64,000 nt of DNA, taken from positions 62,001 through 126,000 of the forward strand of contig JBKBOJ010000001.1 of the NCBI GenBank assembly GCA_046294815.1. Direction: 5' to 3'. This DNA comes from Pelomonas sp046294815 (lineage in GTDB: Bacteria; Pseudomonadota; Gammaproteobacteria; Burkholderiales; Burkholderiaceae_C). Positions within the stretch are counted from its first letter, which is position 1; each line of letters begins with the position of its first letter. The translations under genes were made by a program, and so were the position numbers. The notes under the pieces were generated by a model. The model was not told where the DNA came from and searched no databases. It saw only the letters and a list, made by a program, of their open reading frames with translations. Shown in pieces: positions 42,799 to 51,392 of the stretch.

Positions 42799-42825
42799 TA
42801 TGCGTTTCGTATACTGTTCGCATAT
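42798..42825 (+). promoter_or_regulatory. Palindromic operator with -10 before the ParD-like gene
   Basis: ATATGCG (42798-42804) and CGCATAT (42819-42825) are perfect inverted arms around a second palindrome, GTATAC (42809-42814). TATACT (42810-42815) is a good -10 inside the structure, about 20 bp before the ParD-like ATG. A DNA-binding dimer here would switch off the ParD-map pair. Confidence 0.55.
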
Positions 42826-42834
42826 CGTCGCGAC

Positions 42835-43083
42835 ATGGGAATCGTCAAAATCTCCGATCCGATGCACGAAAGCCTGCGCCTGGCCAGCCAGGCCCTGTCG
42901 CGCTCCATCAACGCCCAGGCCGAGCACTGGATGCGCATCGGCATGCTGGCCGAGCTGCACCCGCAGCTAAGCCACAGCGAGATCTGCCAGTTGCTGATCC
43001 GCGCCGAGCAGGACGGCGGGCTGGACTTGGCGCGCGTGGCCGGCTGGACTCAGCCGAGCAAGGCCAAGGGAGGCCGCGCATGA
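42835..43083 (+). CDS. ParD-like family protein
   Basis: The 82-residue protein starts with a ribbon-helix-helix-like segment (MGIVKISDPMHESLRLASQALSRSINAQAEHW) of the ParD-like antitoxin family. RHH proteins bind DNA as dimers and often repress their own promoter, which fits the palindrome just upstream. No toxin gene follows; its partner here is map, overlapped by 4 bp (ATGA). This pairing is familiar in proteobacteria but its meaning is unknown. Confidence 0.8.
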   Translation: MGIVKISDPMHESLRLASQALSRSINAQAEHWMRIGMLAELHPQLSHSEICQLLIRAEQDGGLDLARVAGWTQPSKAKGGRA

Positions 43084-43874
43084 AGAGCCTGAAGTTGCGC
43101 AGCCCCGAGGAAGTCGCCAAGGCCCGTGAGGCAGGCCATCTGATCGCCCAGGTGCTCGCCATGCTCAAGCCCTATGTGGTGCCCGGCGTGACGACCGAGG
43201 AGCTCGACGACATCTGCCGCGACTACATCGTCAACGACCTGCGGTGCATCCCGGCCAACATCGGCTACCACGGCTACCCCAAGACGGCCTGCATCTCGCC
43301 CAACCACGTCGTCTGCCACGGCATCCCGAGCAAGGACAAGCGGCTCAAGAAGGGCGACATCGTCAACGTGGACGTGACCCTCAAAACGCCCGACGGCTGG
43401 TTTGGCGACAGCAGCCGCATGTTCATCGTCGGCGAGGCCAATGTGCTGGCGCGCCGGCTGGTGATGACGACCTACGAGGCGCTGCGCGCCGGCATCCGCC
43501 AGGTGCGCCCGGGCGCGACGCTGGGCGACGTGGGTCACGCCATCCAGAAGGTCGCGCACGCGGCCGGCTTCAGCGTTGTGCGCGAGTACGGCGGCCACGG
43601 CATCGGCGACGTCTATCACGACGAGCCGCACGTCAACCACTTCGGCCGCCCCGGCGAGGGCTTGCGGCTGCAGGAGGGCATGATCTTCACGATCGAGCCC
43701 ATGATCAACGCCGGCGGCGCCGCCATCCGCGAGCTGAACGACGGCTGGACGGTGGTGACCAAGGACCACTCGCTGTCGGCGCAGTGGGAGCACATGGTGG
43801 CCGTCACCAAGGACGGCTTCGAGATCCTGACGCCGTGGCCGGACGGGCTGGGGGAGTACCCGGCGATCGATTGA
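43080..43874 (+). CDS. map: Methionine aminopeptidase, type I
   Basis: The 264-residue enzyme removes the initiator Met from new proteins. The five metal ligands can be placed: Asp in IVNVDVT, Asp in WFGDSSRM, His in YGGHGIG, Glu in TIEPM and Glu in AQWEHM, with the substrate His in NHVVCHGIP. The length is normal for type Ia without an N-terminal extension. The start overlaps the ParD-like stop. Confidence 0.95.
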   Translation: MKSLKLRSPEEVAKAREAGHLIAQVLAMLKPYVVPGVTTEELDDICRDYIVNDLRCIPANIGYHGYPKTACISPNHVVCHGIPSKDKRLKKGDIVNVDVTLKTPDGWFGDSSRMFIVGEANVLARRLVMTTYEALRAGIRQVRPGATLGDVGHAIQKVAHAAGFSVVREYGGHGIGDVYHDEPHVNHFGRPGEGLRLQEGMIFTIEPMINAGGAAIRELNDGWTVVTKDHSLSAQWEHMVAVTKDGFEILTPWPDGLGEYPAID

Positions 43875-43936
43875 GGGCACGGTTGTGCGCTGCCGGGATG
43901 TTGGGGTGGCGAGCTCACCCCAAGCTGCCCGTGCCC
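43875..43936. terminator. Nested palindromes between convergent map and metE
   Basis: Outer arms GGGCACGG (43875-43882) and CCGTGCCC (43929-43936) enclose a second perfect hairpin, TTGGGGTG (43901-43908) with CACCCCAA (43916-43923). The position between two convergent stops makes it a bidirectional terminator, without a long T-run. Confidence 0.65.
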
Positions 43937-43939
43937 GTT

Positions 43940-46216
43940 TCAGTCCACCGACACCAGCTCCCTGCGCAAGGCCCGCGCCGCCTCCACCATCCTCGCGAGC
44001 GCGGCTTCCGTCTCCACCCACCCCCGCGTCTTCAACCCGCAGTCCGGGTTGACCCAGAGCTGCTGCGGCGGGATGACCGCGGCGGCTTTCTTCAGCAGGC
44101 GCAGCATCTCGGCCGTCTCGGGCACGCGCGGTGAGTGGATGTCGTAGACGCCGGGGCCGATCTCGTTGGGGTACCGGAACTGCCCGAAGCCGCGCAGCAG
44201 TTCCATGTCGGAGCGGCTGGTCTCGATGGTGATGACGTCGGCGTCCAGCGCGGCGATGTCAGGCAGGATGTCGTTGAACTCCGAGTAGCACATGTGGGTG
44301 TGGATCTGCGTGTCGTCGCGCACCGGGCTGGCCGAGACGCGGAAGGCACGCGTGGCCCAGGCGAGGTAGTCGCGCCAGCCCGCGCGGCGCAGCGGCAGAC
44401 CTTCGCGGAAGGCGGGCTCGTCGATCTGGATCACGGCAATGCCGGCGGCCTCCAGGTCGGCCGCCTCGTCGCGTATGGCCAGGGCGATCTGCAGCGCGGT
44501 GTCGGCGCGCGGCTGGTCGTCGCGCACGAAGGACCATTGCAGCAGCGTGATCGGGCCGGTCAGCATGCCCTTCATCGGCTTGCTGGTGAGGCTTTGCGCG
44601 AAGACGGTCCAGTCCACCGTCATCGGCCTGGGCCGCGACACGTCACCGAACAGCACCGGCGGCTTCACGCAGCGTGAGCCGTAGCTCTGCACCCAGCCGT
44701 TGGCCGTGAAGGCAAAGCCCGCCAGCTGCTCGCCGAAGTACTCGACCATGTCGTTGCGCTCGGCCTCGCCGTGCACCAGCACGTCCAGGCCCAAGGATTC
44801 CTGCTTGCTCACGGCCAGCCGGATCTCACGCTGCATGGCTTCGCGGTAGGCGGCTTCGTCCAGCTCGCCGCGCTTGAAGGCCGCGCGTGCGGCGCGGATC
44901 TCGGGCGTCTGTGGGAAGGAGCCAATGGTGGTGGTCGGGAAGGCGGGCAGGTTCAGGCGCTGGCGCTGCGCGGCCCGGCGGGTGGGGAAGGGCGAGCGGC
45001 GCTGGTCGGCATCGGCCGGCAAGGCCTGGATGCGCGCTTGCACGCTGGCGTTGCGCACGCGCCGGCTCGCCGCGCGGTTGGCGCGGGCGGCGCGGGACTC
45101 AGCCAGTTCGCGGGCCACGCTCTGCTCGTCGCCCCACAGCGCGCGCTTGAGCACGCGCAGCTCGTCGAGCTTTTCGACGGCGCCGGCCAGCCAGGATTGC
45201 AGCTCGGGGTCCAGCGCGGCGTCGTGGCGCAGGCTGTAGGGCACGTGCAGCAGCGAGCACGACGGCGCTACCCACAGGCGCCCGCCGCGCAGTTGCAGCA
45301 CTTCGCGCAGTTGGTCCAGCGCGGCGTCGAGGTCGCAGCGCCAGATGTTGCGGCCGTCGACGATGCCCACCGACAGCTCGCGCTCCAGCGGCAGCAGGCG
45401 CGCGATGGGCAGCAGTTCGGCAGGCGCGCGCACGGCGTCCACATGCAGGCCGGCCACCGGCAGCTCGCAGGCCAGGTCCAGGTTGTCGGCCAGCGGCGAG
45501 AAATAGGTGGCCAGCAGCAGCGGCTGGCCGACGACGCCCAGGCGGGCGTAGGCCTGGCGCAGCGCCTCGCGCCAGGCGGGTGGCAAGTCGAGTCCGAGGA
45601 TGGGCTCGTCCAGCTGCACCCAGGTCACGCCGCGCGCGGCCAGGCGGGTCAGCAACTGCTCGTAGACGGGCAGCAGGCGCTTGAGCAGCGCCAAGCGATC
45701 GAAGCCCTCCTGCTTGCTCTTGCCCAGGAACAGGAAGCTCACCGGCCCCAGCAGCGCGACCTTGGGGCTGGCGGGCAGGGCGATGGCCTCGTCCACCTCG
45801 GCCAGCAGGCGCTCGGCGTGCAGGTGGAACTCGGTGGCGGCGTCGAACTCGGGCACCAGGTAGTGGTAGTTGGTGTCGAACCACTTGGTCATCTCCAGCG
45901 CTGGCGCCTGGCCGCCACGGGCCATCGCAAAGTAGCGCTGCAGCGGCGTGTCGTCACTCGTGAAGCCGAAACGGGCCGGCTCGCAACCGAACAGCTGGAT
46001 CAGGTTGGCCACATGGTCGTAGAGCGCGAAGTCGCCCACCGTGACATGGTCCAGCCCCGCATCCTGCTGCAGGCGCCAGTGCCGGGCCCGCAGCGCGGCA
46101 GCCTGGGCCTCCAGCCCGGCGGCGGGCAGTTCGCCGCGCCAGTGGCGCTCCAGCGCCGTCTTCAGTTCGCGCTGTTCACCCATGCGCGGGAAGCCGAGAA
46201 TATGAGTCTTGATCAT
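43940..46216 (-). CDS. metE: Cobalamin-independent methionine synthase
   Basis: The 758-residue enzyme transfers a methyl group from 5-methyltetrahydropteroyltri-glutamate to homocysteine. The N-terminal barrel starts at MIKTHILGFPRMG. The C-terminal catalytic barrel shows FPTTTIGSFPQT, VHGEAERNDMVEYFG, the zinc-binding HTHMCYSEF (His and Cys) and a final VNPDCGLKTRGW (Cys). The ATG at 46216 is chosen because the conserved N-terminus begins there. It is divergent from the LysR regulator with a MetR-type box between, and convergent with map. Confidence 0.96.
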   Translation of the reverse strand: MIKTHILGFPRMGEQRELKTALERHWRGELPAAGLEAQAAALRARHWRLQQDAGLDHVTVGDFALYDHVANLIQLFGCEPARFGFTSDDTPLQRYFAMARGGQAPALEMTKWFDTNYHYLVPEFDAATEFHLHAERLLAEVDEAIALPASPKVALLGPVSFLFLGKSKQEGFDRLALLKRLLPVYEQLLTRLAARGVTWVQLDEPILGLDLPPAWREALRQAYARLGVVGQPLLLATYFSPLADNLDLACELPVAGLHVDAVRAPAELLPIARLLPLERELSVGIVDGRNIWRCDLDAALDQLREVLQLRGGRLWVAPSCSLLHVPYSLRHDAALDPELQSWLAGAVEKLDELRVLKRALWGDEQSVARELAESRAARANRAASRRVRNASVQARIQALPADADQRRSPFPTRRAAQRQRLNLPAFPTTTIGSFPQTPEIRAARAAFKRGELDEAAYREAMQREIRLAVSKQESLGLDVLVHGEAERNDMVEYFGEQLAGFAFTANGWVQSYGSRCVKPPVLFGDVSRPRPMTVDWTVFAQSLTSKPMKGMLTGPITLLQWSFVRDDQPRADTALQIALAIRDEAADLEAAGIAVIQIDEPAFREGLPLRRAGWRDYLAWATRAFRVSASPVRDDTQIHTHMCYSEFNDILPDIAALDADVITIETSRSDMELLRGFGQFRYPNEIGPGVYDIHSPRVPETAEMLRLLKKAAAVIPPQQLWVNPDCGLKTRGWVETEAALARMVEAARALRRELVSVD

Positions 46217-46233
46217 GTTGAATCGAGTGATGC

Positions 46234-46246
46234 TGAAAACGATTCG
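46234..46246. promoter_or_regulatory. MetR-type binding box between metE and metR
   Basis: TGAAAACGATTCG matches TGAA-N5-TTCA in seven of eight fixed positions and lies 18 bp upstream of the metE start in the metE-metR intergenic region, where MetR sites are found in other proteobacteria. Confidence 0.55.
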
Positions 46247-46312
46247 TGATGATCGGCAGTCATGCAAAATGAATCAAACGAAACGTTTTTGGGTTCATCA
46301 ATAGTTCCGTTC

Positions 46313-47236
46313 ATGCAAACGCCACTCGAGTTGCGCCACCTGCGCACCCTGGTCGCGCTGAGGGAGGCCGGCAACCTCTCGCGCGCGGCGCAGCTGCTGA
46401 ACCTGACGCAGTCGGCGCTGTCCCACCAGCTCAAGGTGCTGGAGGAGCACTACGGCGCCGAGCTGTTCGCGCGCAAGAGCAACCCGCTGGTGTTCGGCGT
46501 GGTCGGCCAGCGGCTGCTGAAGCTGGCGGACGCGGTGCTGCCGCAGGTGGACGAGGCCGACCGCGACGTGCGCCGGCTGGTGGACGGCTCAGCCGGCCAA
46601 CTGCGCATCGCCGTGGAGTGCCACACCTGCTTCGACTGGCTGATGCCGGCCATGGATGCGTTCCGCGAGCGCTGGCCGGAGGTGGAGCTGGACATCGTGT
46701 CGGGCTTCCATGCCGACCCGGTAGGCCTGCTGCACCAGGACCGAGCGGAACTGGCCATCGTGTCGGACGTGGACGCCGACGAGAGCGGCGTCGTCGTGCA
46801 TCCGCTGTTCAGCTTCGAGATCGTTGCGCTGCTGCGCAAGGGCCATGTCTTGCTGGGCAAGCCCTGGCTGGAGGCGGTCGATTTCAAGGATCAGACCCTC
46901 ATCACCTACCCGGTGCCCGACGAGATGCTGGACCTGGTGCGCCGCGTGCTGCGGCCTGCCGGCATCACGCCGCCGCGGCGCACCAGCGAGCTGACGGTGG
47001 CCATGCTGCAGCTGGTGGCCAGCGGGCGCGGCATTGCGGCGCTGCCGCTGTGGGCGGTGGAGGGCTATCTGGCGCGTGGCTACGTGGCGCGGCAGCGCAT
47101 TGGCGAGGCCGGGCTGACCGGCCGGCTTTATGCCGTCAGCACGTCGGCGCTCGCGACCAAGCCTTTTCTGGCGGACTTCGTGCGGCTGATGCGCGAGACC
47201 TCGTTGCTGAACCTCGCGGGCGTGAGCCTGCTTTGA
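46313..47236 (+). CDS. metR: LysR-family regulator, MetR-like
   Basis: The 307-residue LysR protein has the N-terminal winged helix (LELRHLRTLVALREAGNLSRAAQLLNLTQSALSHQLKVLE) and a sensor domain beginning near residue 90 (LRIAVECHTCFDWLMPAMDAF), which is the MetR pattern. MetR activates metE and responds to homocysteine. The divergent placement from metE supports the call. The ATG at 46313 is preferred over one at 46262, which would add 17 unconserved residues. Confidence 0.9.
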   Translation: MQTPLELRHLRTLVALREAGNLSRAAQLLNLTQSALSHQLKVLEEHYGAELFARKSNPLVFGVVGQRLLKLADAVLPQVDEADRDVRRLVDGSAGQLRIAVECHTCFDWLMPAMDAFRERWPEVELDIVSGFHADPVGLLHQDRAELAIVSDVDADESGVVVHPLFSFEIVALLRKGHVLLGKPWLEAVDFKDQTLITYPVPDEMLDLVRRVLRPAGITPPRRTSELTVAMLQLVASGRGIAALPLWAVEGYLARGYVARQRIGEAGLTGRLYAVSTSALATKPFLADFVRLMRETSLLNLAGVSLL

Positions 47237-47254
47237 GACTAGCCCGACAGGCGC

Positions 47255-48007
47255 CTAGTTGCGCGCGTGCGTGACGCGGTAGTCCGCCACGCCGGGCAGC
47301 TCCTGGATGCGGCAGCTGAAGCGGCACAGCGTCTGGCCGCCGTAGTTGCGCTTGGCCGTGCAGACGAAGCGCCATTCCTCTTGCTCGCCCTGCTTCTCGA
47401 TGGCGACCGAGCCCGGCGCGAAGCGGTAGCCCAGGCCGTCGGAGAACTCGGCCAGCTCCTGCTGCGTGAAGCGCCGTCCCGGCGCGCCGCGCAGCATCAC
47501 CGCGATGGCGGGGTGCGAGGGCAGCCGGATTTCCAGCATGGCGCCCCACATCATCAGGCCGGCGCACAGCAGCGTCAGCGCGATGGCGGCGAAGTAAAAG
47601 CCCATGCCCAGCACGATGCCTATGGCCGAGGCCGCCCAGAGCGAGGCGGCCGTCGTCAGGCCAGAGATGTTCATGCCCTCCCGCATGATGACGCCGGCGC
47701 ACAGGAAGCCGATGCCTGTCACCACGCCCTGGATGACGCGCGTGGGGTCGGTGAACTGCGGCAGCGTGCCGCCGGCCGCATGGCCGCCGAACCATTGCTC
47801 GGGGTAGCCCACCAGGATGGTCACGCCGCAGGCCGCCATGCACACCAGCGCATAGGTGCGCATGCCCGCCGCGCGGCCGTGGTAGGCCCGCTCATAGCCC
47901 AGCAGCAGGCCCAGCACCATGGCACCCAGCAGATGCATCAGCATCAGCACGTTGGCGGCCCATTGGGCGCCCATCCAGTAGCGCAGCAGGTGGTCGGCGT
48001 CGAGCAT
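47255..48007 (-). CDS. MgtC/SapB family membrane protein
   Basis: The 250-residue protein has four to five membrane spans and the family block LGLLLGYERAYHGRAAGMRTYALVCMAAC, then GIGFLCAGVIM and GLTTAASLWAASAIGIVLGMG. The C-terminal 80 residues are a soluble ACT-like part (CTAKRNYGGQTLCRFSCRIQ). MgtC proteins modulate the F-type ATPase or magnesium adaptation in some pathogens; in others the role is open. No Mg-responsive leader is seen upstream. Confidence 0.9.
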   Translation of the reverse strand: MLDADHLLRYWMGAQWAANVLMLMHLLGAMVLGLLLGYERAYHGRAAGMRTYALVCMAACGVTILVGYPEQWFGGHAAGGTLPQFTDPTRVIQGVVTGIGFLCAGVIMREGMNISGLTTAASLWAASAIGIVLGMGFYFAAIALTLLCAGLMMWGAMLEIRLPSHPAIAVMLRGAPGRRFTQQELAEFSDGLGYRFAPGSVAIEKQGEQEEWRFVCTAKRNYGGQTLCRFSCRIQELPGVADYRVTHARN

Positions 48008-48179
48008 GGGGGGTCCGGGTCGGGTGGGTGTGCCCCACGCTAACGCAGTCCGGCACGAGCTGCCAGAGGGGCGTCAGCAGCTGCGCGCGGCGCGCCGGGC
48101 CGCCCCCAGCCGAGCACGCGGGCGATTTGCTTGCGGCTTGCTGCCGCAGACATCGCCGCGTCTGGCGGGCGGGGGGCTC

Positions 48180-48599
48180 TTAGGCCAGGGCCGTCATGCG
48201 TTCGACGAGCACGCAGCGCACCCACTTGCGCGCGGTGATCTGCGCCGTCTGCGCGCGCAGGAACTCCTCGGCCTGCGAGTTGGCCGACTCGAACTCGAAG
48301 CCACTGAGCTGCACGAGGCGGCTCAGCGGCTGCGTCCAGACGCGGCGCACAGCAGCGCTGAACAGCGGCACGCCTTCGTCCTCGCCCAGCAGCAGACGCA
48401 GCTCGTAGTGCAGCGCGTCCAGCACCGGCTCGGCGGCGCAGAGGATTTGCAGGCCGTTTTCGCTGAGGTTGACGACCACGCCGCCCCGCGCGTCGCTCAG
48501 GCCCTGGGGCTTGATGACCCAGACCGGCAGCTGTTCATGCTCGGCCGGCACCAGGAAGAACTCGACGCGGGGCGAACGGCGTTGGTCAATGGCGGTCAT
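48180..48599 (-). CDS. PilZ domain protein
   Basis: The 139-residue protein has the two c-di-GMP-binding marks of a PilZ domain: an N-terminal RRSPR (RxxxR) and NLSENGLQI (the [D/N]xSxxG motif), with a beta-barrel pattern after. It is therefore a likely c-di-GMP receptor controlling motility, adhesion or exopolysaccharide. It stands alone. The preceding 170 bp (48008-48179) hold no convincing gene. Confidence 0.8.
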   Translation of the reverse strand: MTAIDQRRSPRVEFFLVPAEHEQLPVWVIKPQGLSDARGGVVVNLSENGLQILCAAEPVLDALHYELRLLLGEDEGVPLFSAAVRRVWTQPLSRLVQLSGFEFESANSQAEEFLRAQTAQITARKWVRCVLVERMTALA

Positions 48600-48692
48600 G
48601 GCGGTTCCGGGTTGGCATGCGGGCTTGCATCAGAGCATGGCCGAATGACAGGCGCTTGTCAGCGCCGCGCCTGTCACCCAATGCGGGTTCGG

Positions 48693-49415
48693 TCAAACCG
48701 CCAGCAGTTCCACCTCGAACAGCAGCGTCGCGTTGGGCGGAATGACGCCGCCGGCGCCGTAGGCGCCATAGCCCAGCTCAGGCGGCAGCACCAGCATGCG
48801 CGTGCCGCCCACCTGCATGCCCTGCACGCCCTCGTCCCAGCCGGCGATGACCTCGCCGCCGCCCAGGTTGAACCTGAAGGGTTGGCCGCGGTCCTTGCTG
48901 GAGTCGAACTTCTTGCCGCGCATGCCGTCCTTGTAGAGCCAGCCGGTGTAATGCACGGTCACGCGCCGGCCCTTCTCGGCCACGGCGCCTGCGCCCACGA
49001 CGCGGTCCTCGTATTGCAGGCCGCTGGCAGTGCTCTGCAGGTCCAGCGCAATCGCCTCGGGGCCGCCGGCCACGCCCAGCAGCTCCACCTCGAAGCACAG
49101 CGTCGCGTTGGGCGGGATCACGCCGCCGGCGCCGCGCGCGCCATAGCCCAGTTCGGCCGGAATGATCAGCGTGCGCTTGCCGCCAACCTTCATGCCCTGC
49201 ACGCCCTCGTCCCAGCCGCGGATGACCATGCCGGCGCCTAGTTCGAACTCGAAGGGGTCGTTGCGGTCGCGGCTGGAGTCGAACTTGGTGGTCCTGGCGC
49301 CGTTCTCCCACAGCCAGCCGGTGTAGTGCACGCTCACGTCCTGGCCGGCTACGGCCGTTTTGCCGTCACCCTCGACGGTGTCATCAAACTGCAGGCCGCT
49401 GGGGGTGGTGTTCAT
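48693..49415 (-). CDS. Peptidyl-prolyl isomerase with two FKBP domains
   Basis: The 240-residue protein consists of two FKBP domains in tandem (about 1-115 and 125-240). Each has VHYTGWL, FDSS, a GW(D)EGVQGM core and the ending GAGGVIPPNATL-FEVELL. Typical bacterial small FKBPs carry one such domain. Both copies keep the binding-pocket residues, so both may be active. No signal peptide is present, so it is cytoplasmic. Confidence 0.92.
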   Translation of the reverse strand: MNTTPSGLQFDDTVEGDGKTAVAGQDVSVHYTGWLWENGARTTKFDSSRDRNDPFEFELGAGMVIRGWDEGVQGMKVGGKRTLIIPAELGYGARGAGGVIPPNATLCFEVELLGVAGGPEAIALDLQSTASGLQYEDRVVGAGAVAEKGRRVTVHYTGWLYKDGMRGKKFDSSKDRGQPFRFNLGGGEVIAGWDEGVQGMQVGGTRMLVLPPELGYGAYGAGGVIPPNATLLFEVELLAV

Positions 49416-49466
49416 GGAGAGTCCTTGAGTTGTTGGAGAGAAAGAAGGCGCGGATTGTCGCCGCGC

Positions 49467-50327
49467 TCAGGCCCGCCACTGCTGCACGGCCTCGGCGAGC
49501 AGTTCGGCCGTTGCGCCGCCGCGGGCCTGTAGGCTCATGCCCAGCCGGGCCGCCGCTTCGCGCAGCCGCGCGGCGGGGTCCGAGAGGTCGATGGCCGCCG
49601 CGCCGTTCTGCTTGGACAGCTTTTGCCCGTCCGCCGCCAGCACCAGCGGCGTGTGCAGGTAGCGCGGCGTGGGCAGGGCGAGTGCCCGTTGCAGCGCGAT
49701 CTGGCGTGGTGTGTTGTCGGCCAGATCCTCGCCGCGCACGATGTCGGTGATGCCTTGCTCGGCGTCGTCCACCACCACCGCCAGCTGATAGGCCCAGAGC
49801 CCGTCGGCGCGCTTGAGCACGAAGTCGCCCACCTCGGTGGCGAGGTCTTGCGACTGCATGTGCAGCCGCCGGTCCTGCCAGTCGATGCGACCGCTCACCC
49901 GGTACCGCCAGGCCCGCACCGGGCGTCCGCCCGTGCCGTGCCGGCAGGTGCCGGGGTAGACCAGCTCGCCATGCCGTGGCTTCGGGCCGGCTGCCGCGGC
50001 GATCTCGGCGCGCGTGCAGGCGCAGCCATAGGCCAGGCCGGCAGCAATCAGTCGCTCCAGCGCCGCCTGGTAGAGCGCGCCGCGCTTGGACTGCCAGACC
50101 GGCGGCTCGTCGGGCAGCAGGCCCAGCGCTGCCAATTGGCCGAGGATGAACTCGCCCGTGCCCGGCGGGCAGCGCGGGCCATCCACGTCCTCGATGCGCA
50201 CCAGCCAGCGGCCGCCGTGGGCGCGCGCGTCCAGCCAGCTGGCCAGCGCGGTGACCAGCGAGCCGGCATGCAGCGGGCCGGTGGGAGAGGGCGCAAAGCG
50301 GCCCCGGTACTGGCCGCGGCAGCTCAT
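49467..50327 (-). CDS. gluQ: Glutamyl-Q tRNA(Asp) synthetase
   Basis: The 286-residue protein is a truncated glutamyl-tRNA synthetase catalytic core that attaches glutamate to queuosine in the tRNA-Asp anticodon. It has the class I HIGH-like PSPTGPLHAGSL, a zinc-binding CACTRAEI...CR stretch, and KLSKQN as the KMSKS loop. The anticodon-binding domain of GluRS is absent, as expected. Its start overlaps the LysR stop by 1 bp (TGATG). Confidence 0.93.
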   Translation of the reverse strand: MSCRGQYRGRFAPSPTGPLHAGSLVTALASWLDARAHGGRWLVRIEDVDGPRCPPGTGEFILGQLAALGLLPDEPPVWQSKRGALYQAALERLIAAGLAYGCACTRAEIAAAAGPKPRHGELVYPGTCRHGTGGRPVRAWRYRVSGRIDWQDRRLHMQSQDLATEVGDFVLKRADGLWAYQLAVVVDDAEQGITDIVRGEDLADNTPRQIALQRALALPTPRYLHTPLVLAADGQKLSKQNGAAAIDLSDPAARLREAAARLGMSLQARGGATAELLAEAVQQWRA

Positions 50328-51292
50328 CACACCAGCCCTTCGTGCTGCTCCAGCAGTGCGCGCCGCGTGGCCTCGCCGCGCAGCTTGTCCAGCCACCAGG
50401 CCAGTGCCTTGCCGGGTGCCTGGCCGGTGTCGCGCCAGGCGTAGTGCATGACGACGGCGCGGCGGCCCTCGTAGGTGGTCTTGCACACCAGGCGGCCCGC
50501 GTCGATGTGCCGCCGCACCATGCTGACCGGCAGCGAGCCGCAGCCCAGGCCGCGCAGCATGGCCTCCAGCTTGGCGGCCATGGATGGCAGCGTCAGCACG
50601 TCTTGCCCCGGCAGCAGGCCCACGGTGATGGGTGCGAGCGTGCGCGCGCTGTCGGCCACGGCGACGATGCGGTGCTCGGCGATCTGCGCGGCCGTCAGCG
50701 GCTCGGGCAGCTGGGCCAGCGGGTGGTGCGGCGCGACGCAGAAGGCGAACTCCAGCTCGCCGGCCGGCTCGCAGTGGATGCTGCTGTTCGCCGCCTGGGC
50801 CGGCACACCCAGCGCCAGGTCGGCCTGGCCGTGCAGCAGTGCCTCCCAGGTGCCGGCCAGCACCTCCACGCGCAGCTTCAGCCGCGTCGGCGGTGCGCTG
50901 CCGTCCTCGCCGCGCTGGGCATAGAAGGCTTCCATCAGATCGAACACCGCGCGGCGCGCGATGGCGTCGTCCATCACCAGCGTCAGCTCGCTCTCCCAGC
51001 CGGTGGCGATGCGGCGCACGCGGTTGGCCACCGCGTCCAGCTCCTGCAGCAGGCGGCGGCCGGCCAGCAGCAGCTCCTGCCCGGCCGAGGTCAGCACGGC
51101 CTGGCGCGAGCTGCGGTCGAACAGCAGCACATCCAGCGCGTCCTCCAGCTGGCGCACAGAGTAGGTCAGCGCCGACGGCACCCGGCCCATCTCGCGTGCC
51201 GCCGCGGCAAAGCTGCCGGTGCGGGCGATGGTGTCCATCATGGCCAGGGCCTCGGGCGTCAGCGCGCGGCGCTTGTCTTGGGGGGCGGTCAT
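50327..51292 (-). CDS. LysR-family transcriptional regulator
   Basis: The 321-residue protein has the LysR winged helix (EALAMMDTIARTGSFAAAAREMGRVPSALTYSVRQLEDAL) and a substrate-binding domain with SELTLVMDDAI and a late RDTGQAPGKALAWWLDKL. It is divergent from the pirin/flavodoxin pair, which it probably controls through the palindrome at 51295-51311. It is coupled to gluQ downstream. Confidence 0.9.
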   Translation of the reverse strand: MTAPQDKRRALTPEALAMMDTIARTGSFAAAAREMGRVPSALTYSVRQLEDALDVLLFDRSSRQAVLTSAGQELLLAGRRLLQELDAVANRVRRIATGWESELTLVMDDAIARRAVFDLMEAFYAQRGEDGSAPPTRLKLRVEVLAGTWEALLHGQADLALGVPAQAANSSIHCEPAGELEFAFCVAPHHPLAQLPEPLTAAQIAEHRIVAVADSARTLAPITVGLLPGQDVLTLPSMAAKLEAMLRGLGCGSLPVSMVRRHIDAGRLVCKTTYEGRRAVVMHYAWRDTGQAPGKALAWWLDKLRGEATRRALLEQHEGLV

Positions 51293-51294
51293 CG

Positions 51295-51311
51295 GTTCAG
51301 TCTATTTGAAC
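51295..51311. promoter_or_regulatory. LysR-type binding palindrome
   Basis: GTTCA-N7-TGAAC is a perfect dyad of the T-N11-A type. It lies 3 bp before the LysR ATG and about 80 bp before the pirin start, the usual place for a LysR recognition site that acts on both genes. Confidence 0.55.
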
Positions 51312-51392
51312 GATCTGCTCAATACGGGCGGGATGGTGGTGCAGGCGGCGACTCCTACATTGAGGCCATCGCCAACAAGCAAGGAGCCCTGC

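Noticed and set aside
42835..43874. Toxin-antitoxin pair
   Set aside because: The partner of the ParD-like gene is a full-length methionine aminopeptidase, not a ParE-type toxin.
46217..46312. Cobalamin or SAM riboswitch before metE
   Set aside because: The gap is under 100 bp and shows no conserved riboswitch core. A MetR-type box explains the control better.
48008..48179. Small minus-strand ORF (48040-48225) resembling a helix-turn-helix start
   Set aside because: It overlaps the PilZ gene end, has no ribosome site and only a few suggestive residues; coding potential is not convincing.
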